From: CAZKUN01 sp964555935
GTDB lineage: Bacteria; Armatimonadota; Zipacnadia; Zipacnadales; VGFC01
DNA: 64,000 nucleotides
Assembly (NCBI GenBank): GCA_964555935.1
Contig: CAZKUN010000005.1
Location: 34,406 to 98,405 of the forward strand
Direction of reading: 5' to 3'
Position numbers and translations under genes: made by a program. Each line of letters starts with the position of its first letter. Positions within the stretch are counted from its first letter, which is position 1. Below the pieces are notes generated by a model. The model was given only the letters and a program-made list of their open reading frames with translations, was not told where the DNA came from and made no database searches. This document shows positions 8,976 to 16,699 of the stretch, in pieces.

Positions 8976-9785
8976 ATGCAGGGCCACAGACCAATGGACG
9001 ATAGACACTCCGGACAAGACAGACCACGCAGTAACGGGCCCTGCGCTTGCGGCAGCGCGCTGCCGGCGGCGCTGTGCTGCGACGCGCGACGCGCGTTCGC
9101 CGGCGAGACTCAGCCCGCGTCCTTCGTCCCCACCGACGAGGTCGATATCACCGCGGCCCAGTGGGAGCTGTCCATCGCGACGGTGCAGGCGATCGTGACC
9201 GTCTTGCCGGACGTTCCCGTTCCGCTGCTCGGCAACCGCACGCCCAGGGCATTGTGCGCGGCCGGCCCGGAAGAACGAGCCGCAGCCCATGCCTACCTGG
9301 ATTCCCTGGCCAACACGGCCGAGGCGGTTGGGATCGAGTTCCCGAGCGGCGACATCGTCCGCGAGATGTTCACGCCCGAGACGCGCAAGCACTCGTGCGA
9401 CGACCGCGACAATATCACGCTCGCGATGCTGACGCTCCAGCTTCTGGCGCGCGGCTTTGAGGAGCCGGCAGTGCTCGGCGCGCACAGGCTGTTCCGCGAC
9501 ATCAAGCGCGTGATGGCTGAGCATTTCCGCAAGCCCAATTCGTTTGCCGCGTCGGTTGACTTCGCGCTGTGCTGGATGCACTTCCGGCCGGAATCGCGCC
9601 AGGAGGTCGCCGACATCTACCAGGTCGGCGACGCAACGGTCGCGAAGCACTTCGGCGCCATGAAACAGGAGCTGAAGCTCGTCTGGTATGACCCCCGCTA
9701 CGCCGTCCAGGACCCCGAGTGGCAGGAGATGCTCGAGCGCCACGCGCAGGCGATGGCCAACGGCGAAGCCGCGGACCCCGAGTAG
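8976..9785 (+). CDS. SEC-C zinc-motif protein with C-terminal helix-turn-helix
   Basis: About 269 residues; the start could be 8904, 8976 or 8994, and 8976 keeps the divergent promoter free. Near the N-terminus CACGSALPAALCC has exactly the SEC-C spacing (CxCG...CC), a zinc motif best known from the SecA tail and many stand-alone proteins. The middle is helical (RDNITLAMLTLQLLARGF). The C-terminal part has a helix-turn-helix-like segment (EVADIYQVGDATVAKHF). It is transcribed divergently from the QatB-like gene with about 80 bases between starts, so the two may share control. It could be a regulator of that pair or an unrelated housekeeping protein. Confidence 0.75.
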   Translation: MQGHRPMDDRHSGQDRPRSNGPCACGSALPAALCCDARRAFAGETQPASFVPTDEVDITAAQWELSIATVQAIVTVLPDVPVPLLGNRTPRALCAAGPEERAAAHAYLDSLANTAEAVGIEFPSGDIVREMFTPETRKHSCDDRDNITLAMLTLQLLARGFEEPAVLGAHRLFRDIKRVMAEHFRKPNSFAASVDFALCWMHFRPESRQEVADIYQVGDATVAKHFGAMKQELKLVWYDPRYAVQDPEWQEMLERHAQAMANGEAADPE

Positions 9786-9861
9786 ACCCCAGATCAACCA
9801 CGTCTGGCAGGAAGGTTGCAGGGCACGTGCCCGTAGGTGCGCCTGAGGGGAGGGTGTGCGA

Positions 9862-10344
9862 GTGGCAGCAAAGCGTCTTCGCAAGCGCAAGCCAAACAGC
9901 CGACCGCCGTGGTCGCCTGCGACGCCGGATGCGGAAGAGCACGCCGAGCCGTTCATGCTCACCTGCACCGGTTGCGGCCAACCCGTCGAGAGCACTGAGC
10001 ACGCGTGTCCGAGCTGCACTACGGTCTTCCACCAACGGCCCGGCACGGCGCCGCGGATTGAGAGTGGCCAGACGCCGCGACAGCTTGACGCCGAGGCTGT
10101 TGAGTTCTCCGACCGTATGGACGGGATCGAGAAGTGGACGCGGATCATCTGCATCCTGATCGGGACACTCGCGGCGATTGCCTTCGTCACGCTGCTGCTG
10201 CTTGGCTCGATTCGCGGATCGTTCCTCTTCGTTGTGATCGCGCTGGTCTGCCTGGCGCGAGGTCTCTACGGCGGCGACAAGGACCTTCACGTGTTGGAGT
10301 GGTTCGGCGGGTGGTCGTACGGACGTTGGCGATTCCGGCGGTAG
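9862..10344 (+). CDS. zinc-ribbon membrane protein, first of a tandem pair
   Basis: About 160 residues. Two GTG codons are possible starts (9856 and 9862); the second is better spaced from a GGGGAGG ribosome site. A basic N-terminus is followed by a four-cysteine ribbon (CTGCGQPVESTEHACPSC). A linker with GTAPRI and a conserved FSDRMDGIEKW helix leads into two hydrophobic helices (ICILIGTLAAIAFVTLLLL and FLFVVIALVCLARGLYGG). The ribbon should face the cytoplasm. The next gene is a clear paralogue. No function is known. Being downstream of the SEC-C gene on the same strand suggests co-transcription. Confidence 0.75.
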   Translation: MAAKRLRKRKPNSRPPWSPATPDAEEHAEPFMLTCTGCGQPVESTEHACPSCTTVFHQRPGTAPRIESGQTPRQLDAEAVEFSDRMDGIEKWTRIICILIGTLAAIAFVTLLLLGSIRGSFLFVVIALVCLARGLYGGDKDLHVLEWFGGWSYGRWRFRR

Positions 10345-10421
10345 GCATCTGGCCGCTCATGTCCTCTGCCAAGCGCCGCCCGTGACCGGGCGCGCGCTCG
10401 GAATGCGTGTGGTGAGAATCC

Positions 10422-10850
10422 ATGTCAGCACAGCGTGTCCGTAGGCCGAACGCGTCGCGGGGGTGGCTGCAGTGGCTCGTCCCGCCAAAGCCGGCGGACG
10501 CGCCCGAGCGGGCGATGCTAACATGCACGGCGTGCTTCCGCCCGGTTGAGCCCGCCGAGCACTGCTGCCCAGACTGCGAGACTGTCTTCTATCAGCCGCC
10601 CGACACTGCCCCTCGCATCCCGGTGTCTGACACGCCGAGCCAGCCCGACGCGAAGACGGCCGAGTTCTCAGAGAGGATGGAGCGGGTGGATGGCTGGCTG
10701 CGAGCGGCTTGCCTCACTGGGGTCGGCCTATCCGCGGGTGCGCTTGTCGCGGCGCTCGCCACCGACAATGGCCACATGTGGTGGACGCCCGTATCGATCG
10801 CCCTGGCCTGCCTGGGTCGATACGCCTTCATCGGCAATGCCGACCTCTAA
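10422..10850 (+). CDS. zinc-ribbon membrane protein, second of a tandem pair
   Basis: 142 residues, paralogous to the preceding gene. It shares MLTC-TxC-xxPVE, C-C-P-x-C, the F-x-Q/R-P-x-TAPRI linker, the EFSxRM helix before the membrane, and two hydrophobic helices. The ribbon cysteines are CTAC...CCPDC. The copies have diverged (roughly half of aligned ribbon and linker positions agree by eye), so the duplication is old. The second copy ends earlier and lacks the basic WSYGRWRFRR tail of the first. It converges on the M20 gene with 26 bases between stops. Function unknown. Confidence 0.72.
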   Translation: MSAQRVRRPNASRGWLQWLVPPKPADAPERAMLTCTACFRPVEPAEHCCPDCETVFYQPPDTAPRIPVSDTPSQPDAKTAEFSERMERVDGWLRAACLTGVGLSAGALVAALATDNGHMWWTPVSIALACLGRYAFIGNADL

Positions 10851-10876
10851 GCTTCGGACTGGGCGCCGGTAACCGT

Positions 10877-12151
10877 CTAACCCCCCATCTCCTCCGCCAG
10901 GAAACACGCCAACACCTTGCAGACATTGACGAGGCTGTCGATCTCGACGTGCTCGTCGGGCGAGTGCGCGAAGCCTGATTTGCCCGGCCCAAACAGCACC
11001 GTCGGTGTGCCCGCGTGATGCGCGTAGTAGCAGGCATCGCTCCAACCGACCATGTGATTGAACTCCGGCGTCGTCCCGATCATCTCGCCATGCATCGTCG
11101 CCAGCCGCTGGATCGCCGGCGCGTCTTCAGGCACGCTGAAGGGCACGAGGTCTTTCACCCACTCGACTCGCGATGGGTGCCCGCTGAGCCACTCGTCCCC
11201 CGCGTCCGCACCAGCGATTGCCGCCTCGAAGCCCTCTCGGATCGGCCCCGCGCCAAACGAATGCCCGGCTTGCTCGGCGGAGAGCGCCTCGTCGTAGTGG
11301 TAGACCATGTTCAGCGACATCCGCGCCTTGCCCGGCACGACGGCCGGGTGGACACCGCAATCCAATATGCCGATGTTCGTCCGACAGTCCGGGCGCGCCG
11401 CGAGGCGGCCGTTGCCGAAGTCGTCGATGGCTGACTTGACGATCAGCGCTTTGTCGAGCGCCGACACCCCCGTGCCATACGCCGCGTGGCCTTCCTGGCC
11501 GGTCACGTGCACGTCCGCGGTCAGGCATCCATAGCACCCCAGCGTCATCGCCCCATCATTGCCGTCGAGGAAGATCGCCAGGTCGCCCGTGTAGCCTGCG
11601 TCGACACAGGCCACCGTCCCCGCGCCGCTGCCGTTGCACTCCTCATCGACCACGCTCTCGAAGATGATCTTGCCGTTCAGCTCGATCCCGGATTGAGCCA
11701 ACGCCTCAAGCGCGCAGAGACCGACGGTCAGCCCGCCTTTGCAGTCCGTCGGACCGCGACCCCAGATCTGGTCGCCGCGAATCTCGGCCGCGAACGGATC
11801 GCAGTTCATATCGGCCGCGCCGACGGTGTCCATGTGCCCGTTGAGGATGATCGTCGGTCCGCCCGAGCCGTACTCGATCTCGCCGACGAGGTTAGGCCGG
11901 TCGGTGAAGTCGCGTCCTTGCGGCCCGATGACGCTCATGCGTTCATAGATGTCCGGCGGCGGCTCAAACAGCGTCACCTTCGCGCCAAGCGCCTCCAGCT
12001 TCGGCACGAGATGCTCCTGCCCGGCCTTCTCTCCCGCCGCGTTCGGGTCGCCGCTGTAAGGGTTGACCGTGTTGATGTTCACGAGCCCTCGGCATGTTTC
12101 GACGATCCGATCTCGCATCGCGTCAACGCGCGCCGCTAGTGCTTCTCGCAT
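10877..12151 (-). CDS. M20-family peptidase/deacylase (ArgE/DapE-related)
   Basis: About 424 residues. The ATG at 12151 lies 6 bases after GGAGG and is preferred over an in-frame GTG at 12157. Metal-site motifs are complete: ILNGHMDTVG, GRGPTDCKGG, the catalytic acidic pair in VVDEECNGSG, FLDGNDG, and a C-terminal histidine in FAHSPDEHVEID. The lid domain contains GHAAYGTGVSALDKA. Family enzymes remove an N-acyl group or a C-terminal amino acid in the cytosol. The C-terminal AHSPDEHV pattern resembles the acetylornithine deacetylase/succinyl-diaminopimelate desuccinylase group, but no biosynthetic neighbours support either pathway. Its leader overlaps a palindromic repeat at 12165-12187. Confidence 0.92.
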   Translation of the reverse strand: MREALAARVDAMRDRIVETCRGLVNINTVNPYSGDPNAAGEKAGQEHLVPKLEALGAKVTLFEPPPDIYERMSVIGPQGRDFTDRPNLVGEIEYGSGGPTIILNGHMDTVGAADMNCDPFAAEIRGDQIWGRGPTDCKGGLTVGLCALEALAQSGIELNGKIIFESVVDEECNGSGAGTVACVDAGYTGDLAIFLDGNDGAMTLGCYGCLTADVHVTGQEGHAAYGTGVSALDKALIVKSAIDDFGNGRLAARPDCRTNIGILDCGVHPAVVPGKARMSLNMVYHYDEALSAEQAGHSFGAGPIREGFEAAIAGADAGDEWLSGHPSRVEWVKDLVPFSVPEDAPAIQRLATMHGEMIGTTPEFNHMVGWSDACYYAHHAGTPTVLFGPGKSGFAHSPDEHVEIDSLVNVCKVLACFLAEEMGG

Positions 12152-12164
12152 TGGCACCCTCCGT

Positions 12165-12187
12165 GTAGGAGCTGCTTCAGCTGCGAC
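12165..12187. repeat. short palindromic repeat, GTAGGAGC-type
   Basis: GTAGGAGCTGCTTCAGCTGC contains the hairpin AGCTG-ctt-CAGCT and shares its GTAGGAGC-x-GCTTCA core with the copy at 20607-20621. It sits just upstream of the M20 ribosome site, where it could affect transcript folding. It is best viewed as a dispersed REP-like element. Confidence 0.5.
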
Positions 12188-12206
12188 ATGTCCACCGTCG
12201 TCTATC

Positions 12207-15005
12207 TCACCCGGCCCACTCCAACTTCGGCTCGCCCCACACGGCCCAATCCCAGCCAGAGTTGCCGAGGGAGTCCGTCACCAACGAGACCAACACCGTG
12301 TCTCCGCGGCCATGGATATTGACCTCGCCGTCCACCCACCCCTTCGGCGCATCGAAACGCTCGCGCCACGCGGACTGACCATTGATCTCCACCCCCATCG
12401 ATGCCTGCTTGCCGCCATCCCTGAGGCCGCATGAGAAGGCGAGTTTCACCGGCTCTCGCGGGAGCTTCAGCACCCAGTCCAGACGCGTCTCTCCCTGCCA
12501 GGGCGGGTGCGCGCTGATGCCGCGAATCGACCGCCCGCCGATCTCGAACTCGTCCACCATCCCCGCGCCCCAGACGCTATGCTCGACGACCCGCCCGCCG
12601 ACGGAGATGTTCGTGGTGAAGGGCAGATCGATGAGCGATACTGGCCCGCCGACATCCGCCACTTCGTAGGCGTGGATGAGCGTCCAAGGGTCGATGCCCT
12701 CGATCACGGCGACGGGCTCGCGATCCGTTTGGATGGTTGCGCTGATGGGATCGGCGCGCGGCAAGCCGACGACGATGCGCGGCTCGGCGATGGCGGCCCA
12801 GTCGTATCCAGCGTCGCCAAGTTCGCCGGGATCAACCGACAGCTCGAGTTCGACCGTTTGACCGGCGAACGCTGCTAGATCAACATCCCGGTCGGCCCAC
12901 CGCCGCGAGGCATGTTGCCACTGCGCCAGACGGTCACCATCCACGCGGACCGTGGCGCGAATCCCATCGCCGGGCGCTTCGCCGCGCTGGCGAGCCGGGA
13001 GGTCGCGAAGGCCGGTGGCGAGTCGCAGCCAGAGCGGCTGGCGGTCTGGGAGCCGGAGCCGCCAGCGCAGCACGGTTTCGGCCTCGGGCGTCGCTCCCTC
13101 GTCGAATTGCCAGGGCGGGTGAACCAGTATCGCGTCGCGCTCGTCCCCGCCGCAGATCGCCGAGGCCGGAGCGACCTGGGCCCCATGCCCGATGGCAAGC
13201 TCTGCACCGTCAACTCGGATGAAGAACACGGGCGGCTGGCGCAGGAGATCAACAACTATCTCGGGCGCGGGCTTCAGCCGCGCGAAGGCGCGCTGCGCGT
13301 TCTCGCCGGCGGTCACTCGCACGGGTTCGGAGCAATCGGTGAGGCCGAATCCGGAGCGGCCCGCGTCGCCTTCGGGCAAGTACACGTGCTCGGGCCAGAG
13401 GCCGAAAGCCGTGCCGTTGCGCCACGCCCTCCAGTGCGGAATCGGCTCATTCGACGTGGCCGCGCCTTCGACGATCTGCGTCGCGTCCGCCAGCGCCATG
13501 CGCGTCCCCGGCTCATCCGCGTTTAACGCCTTGTGGATCGTCAGCCCCGGCAGCGCGCCGATGCAGTCGTGGACGCCTTGGAACGTGAACCACGCGCGCC
13601 GATCCCAGTGGGTCCCCACCTGCGTCGGCACGGCCAAATGGTGGTAGGTCTGCGAGTAGTCCTGGAAGATGAAGCTGCTGACGGGATGGTGGTCGCCATG
13701 CTTGGCGTCCATGTTGTCCATCGCCGCCGCGCCGCTTTGCACGAAGCTCGCGCCGAGCAGGTTGTGGCTCTGCGCCTCGACGCTCAACGCGACCTCGGGA
13801 AGCGCCTCGCGAATCTCACGCACCAGCAACTCGGCGCCGCGAGCGGGATTGATGCCACCTACCGGGCCGGGGAGCGAGTTATTGAACGCGGGGTAATCGA
13901 GGTGGATCGCATCGAAGGGCGTGTCCGCGTAAGCTGCGGCGTAGGCATCGACGAACAGGCGCCGGACCTCGGGGAAGGCGGGGTTGAGCATGACGATCTC
14001 AGTCGGCGCGCCGCTGCCGAGCATCCACCCCACGATGTTCCCATTCTGAGGGTAGCGCTCGGCGAATCTCTCGTATTGGGGGTACAGCTCGTGCCTTGGC
14101 CCAATGCCGAGCAGATTGCCATGGACCATCACCCGGAAGCCCATCTCTCGAGCCGCCGGGATCAGCTCGCGAGCATGCGCCGAGGGCGTGAAGTCCGGGT
14201 AGTCGACGTCGTATGGAAGCTCGCGCCAGTGGGGATAGTAGAGCACGGCCCGGGGCGGATCCGCGACCTGCGCAAATCGCCTGAGCGCATCGATGTCGAC
14301 GTCGCCGGCAAGCTCTGCGACGCGCGTGATCCGCGCCCCCCAGGCCGGCGAATTCGGCGGCTGGCGCTCGGACCGACGCAGCGCCTCGCGGTAGATTCCA
14401 GCGCCGACTTGCCACTCTCCCTCGTACCCGAGAAAGCGCCACGTCGGGCCAGCGATCTCGATGACTTCCTCCCACGGCGGATCCGCCTGGCGCCTCAGCG
14501 CGAACGAGACCACTCCCGCCGCGCGCTGCGCTTCGATCGACACGAAGGGGTAACTCGCGTCGTCCGCATAGATGAGCACTCCGCCCGCCGCTCCCTGAAC
14601 GAGCACCATCGGCGCCTCAAGGCCCCATGCCGAGTAGGCATAGTCCTCGCGCCATGGCTTGCAGTCGCCATCAATCTCGATGCCGCCCATAGCGGGGATG
14701 ATGAGTCGGACCTCGTCTAGCCCAAACGGCCCGACGACGATGCGCGACTCCGTCAGCAGACCTTCGCCTTTACGCGCTGTAGCTGTCGCCGTGACCGCAT
14801 CACCATCCACCGCCAACGTAACGTCCGTCAACTCATCCATGGCGGGCAACGTGGCAAATGGATCCGGGTCGACCGCGGCATAGTTCTCGCCGGTGATCCG
14901 GTTGGAAACAGCAGCGATGCGGCCGTCGGTCAGGTCGAGGGAAACGGTGCGACTCTCGAGGGGAGCGGCGGCGGCGACTCCAGCGCAGAGGAGCGCTGCG
15001 ATCAT
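12207..15005 (-). CDS. secreted glycoside-hydrolase-like TIM-barrel protein with two C-terminal NPCBM-like domains
   Basis: 932 residues, starting with a short signal peptide (MIAALLCAGVAAAAP). The N-terminal ~230 residues look like a beta-sandwich. Residues ~240-450 look like a (beta/alpha)8 barrel with YYPHWRELPYDVDYPDF, VMVHGNLLGIGPRHELY, FDAIHLDYPAFNN and EVALSVEAQSHN, reminiscent of DUF6259-type or GH-A-like barrels. D/E residues in the HLDYP and SVEAQ strands are candidate catalytic acids. The C-terminal half has two repeats around HPPW...WRLRLP and HPPW...WVLKLP, NPCBM-like modules likely to bind galactosides. The start overlaps the XPB stop by one base (TGATG). A polysaccharide-degrading role is likely but the substrate is unknown. 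Confidence 0.65.
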   Translation of the reverse strand: MIAALLCAGVAAAAPLESRTVSLDLTDGRIAAVSNRITGENYAAVDPDPFATLPAMDELTDVTLAVDGDAVTATATARKGEGLLTESRIVVGPFGLDEVRLIIPAMGGIEIDGDCKPWREDYAYSAWGLEAPMVLVQGAAGGVLIYADDASYPFVSIEAQRAAGVVSFALRRQADPPWEEVIEIAGPTWRFLGYEGEWQVGAGIYREALRRSERQPPNSPAWGARITRVAELAGDVDIDALRRFAQVADPPRAVLYYPHWRELPYDVDYPDFTPSAHARELIPAAREMGFRVMVHGNLLGIGPRHELYPQYERFAERYPQNGNIVGWMLGSGAPTEIVMLNPAFPEVRRLFVDAYAAAYADTPFDAIHLDYPAFNNSLPGPVGGINPARGAELLVREIREALPEVALSVEAQSHNLLGASFVQSGAAAMDNMDAKHGDHHPVSSFIFQDYSQTYHHLAVPTQVGTHWDRRAWFTFQGVHDCIGALPGLTIHKALNADEPGTRMALADATQIVEGAATSNEPIPHWRAWRNGTAFGLWPEHVYLPEGDAGRSGFGLTDCSEPVRVTAGENAQRAFARLKPAPEIVVDLLRQPPVFFIRVDGAELAIGHGAQVAPASAICGGDERDAILVHPPWQFDEGATPEAETVLRWRLRLPDRQPLWLRLATGLRDLPARQRGEAPGDGIRATVRVDGDRLAQWQHASRRWADRDVDLAAFAGQTVELELSVDPGELGDAGYDWAAIAEPRIVVGLPRADPISATIQTDREPVAVIEGIDPWTLIHAYEVADVGGPVSLIDLPFTTNISVGGRVVEHSVWGAGMVDEFEIGGRSIRGISAHPPWQGETRLDWVLKLPREPVKLAFSCGLRDGGKQASMGVEINGQSAWRERFDAPKGWVDGEVNIHGRGDTVLVSLVTDSLGNSGWDWAVWGEPKLEWAG

Positions 15006-16699
15006 CAGGAATCCTCCAGCAACCCGGGCGGAAGGCCCGTGCTGATGGTGTAGCTGTAGCCTTGCTCGGTCAGGAAGAGCTGGCGGTTCGCGCTGAACTC
15101 CTGCTCGCGAGTGTCCTTGGTGACCAGCGTGTAGAACCGCGCCTGGCCGCCATCCGCCTTCGGACGCAAGATGCGCCCCAGGCGCTGCGCCTCCTCCTGG
15201 CGCGAGCCGAAGGTGCCCGAGACCTGGATGGCGACGTTCGCGTCGGGGAGATCGATCGCGAAGTTGGCGACCTTCGAGACCACCAGCTGCTTCAGCTCGC
15301 CTCGGCGGAACTGCCCGTATAGCCTCTCGCGTTCCTTGTTCGGCGTCCGCCCGGTGATGATCGGGGCCTTGACGACATCCGCGATCGCGTCGAGCTGAGA
15401 GAGATACTGCCCGATGATCAGCACTTGGTCATCGCAATGCCTGGCGAGGAGTTCAAGCAGGATCGGAATCTTGGCTGGATTCTCAGCGGCGAGGCGGTAC
15501 TGGATCCCCCGCGTCGCGACCGAGTACTCGACCCGCGATTCCGTCGGCATCGGCACGCGGATCTCCGCGCAGAGCGCCTGCGCGATCCAACCTTTTGACT
15601 CAAGGTCCTTCCACGGAATGTCGTAGCGCTTCGGCCCGATCAGCGAGAAGACTTCGCTCTCGCGTCCGTCCTCACGCACGAGCGTCGCCGTCAGCCCGAG
15701 CCGCCGTCGCGCCTGGATGTCGGTGGTCGCGCGGAACACGGGGGCGGGCAGCAGATGCACCTCGTCGTAGATGATGAGCCCCCAGTTATTCTCAGTCATC
15801 AGCTTCAGGTGCGGGAAGTCGGCCTTCTTGCTCGGCCGCCAGGTCATGCACTGGTACGTGGTGATCGTGACGGGCCGGACTTCCTTCTTGTCGCCGGTGT
15901 ACTCGCCGATCTCATCCTCGCCTAGCGTTGACTTGTCGCGCAACTCGTCTATCCACTGACGGACCGCAACCGTGTTCGTCGAGATGATCAGAGTCCAGCA
16001 CTTCAGCGCCGCTATCGCGCCCATGCCGACCATCGTCTTGCCCGCTCCACATGGCATCACGATGACGCCGTTCCCGCCGTAGACCGTGCCGCCCGCGTGA
16101 AACGCGCCGACCGCGTCGGTCTGGTAGTCGCGCAACCCAAACTCCCCACCCGATCGCGAGACATCCAGCAACCCCACCTCAAGCGGCTCGCCGGGCGTGT
16201 ACCCGGCGAGGTCTTCGACGGGCCATCCGAGCTTGACGAGCTTCTGTTTGATCTGTCCGCGCGCCGCCGGGTCGATGAGAATTGCCTGCGGGCTGATGCG
16301 GTGGGCCAGCACCGAGTAGAGGTCGCGCTGTCCCTCGAGTTCTGTCAGCAGCAATTCGTCCTCGGAGACCAGCAGGAGGTGCCCGTTCTTGCGGATCAGC
16401 TTCAGCCGGCCGTAACGGCTCATGTAGTCGCGAACGTCCTCCAGCACGTTGCCGGGGACGTCGTACTTGCTCAGGTCCTCAAGCGCCTCGGTGATCTGCG
16501 GGGGGGCCATGCCTGTCGCGGCCGCATTCCACAGCGACAGCGGACTGATCCGATAGGTGTGGACGTACTCGGGCGACTTCACAACCTCTGCAAACCGCGC
16601 GAGTCGATCCCGCGCCTCTTCGTATCGAGGGTTTTGCACCTCTAGCAATATCGTACCGTCGCTCTGCACGATGAGCGGGTTCGCGGGGTCCATGGTCAC
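15005..16699 (-). CDS. bacterial XPB/Rad25-type DNA helicase (SF2)
   Basis: 564 residues from a GTG that overlaps the upstream stop as GTGA; an ATG two codons later is an alternative. An N-terminal damage-recognition-like region (~1-185) precedes the helicase core. Walker A is PCGAGKT (216-222), the Walker B box is DEVH (312-315), motif III-like LGLTATL is at 334-340, and the XPB-specific RED motif follows at 342-344. The second RecA fold has ITGRTPNKERERLYGQFR and ends with motif VI, QRLGRILRPK. XPB unwinds DNA 3' to 5' and in eukaryotes opens damaged DNA in TFIIH. Bacterial homologues are presumed to act in repair. It forms an operon with the helicase-associated gene upstream. Confidence 0.93.
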   Translation of the reverse strand: MTMDPANPLIVQSDGTILLEVQNPRYEEARDRLARFAEVVKSPEYVHTYRISPLSLWNAAATGMAPPQITEALEDLSKYDVPGNVLEDVRDYMSRYGRLKLIRKNGHLLLVSEDELLLTELEGQRDLYSVLAHRISPQAILIDPAARGQIKQKLVKLGWPVEDLAGYTPGEPLEVGLLDVSRSGGEFGLRDYQTDAVGAFHAGGTVYGGNGVIVMPCGAGKTMVGMGAIAALKCWTLIISTNTVAVRQWIDELRDKSTLGEDEIGEYTGDKKEVRPVTITTYQCMTWRPSKKADFPHLKLMTENNWGLIIYDEVHLLPAPVFRATTDIQARRRLGLTATLVREDGRESEVFSLIGPKRYDIPWKDLESKGWIAQALCAEIRVPMPTESRVEYSVATRGIQYRLAAENPAKIPILLELLARHCDDQVLIIGQYLSQLDAIADVVKAPIITGRTPNKERERLYGQFRRGELKQLVVSKVANFAIDLPDANVAIQVSGTFGSRQEEAQRLGRILRPKADGGQARFYTLVTKDTREQEFSANRQLFLTEQGYSYTISTGLPPGLLEDS

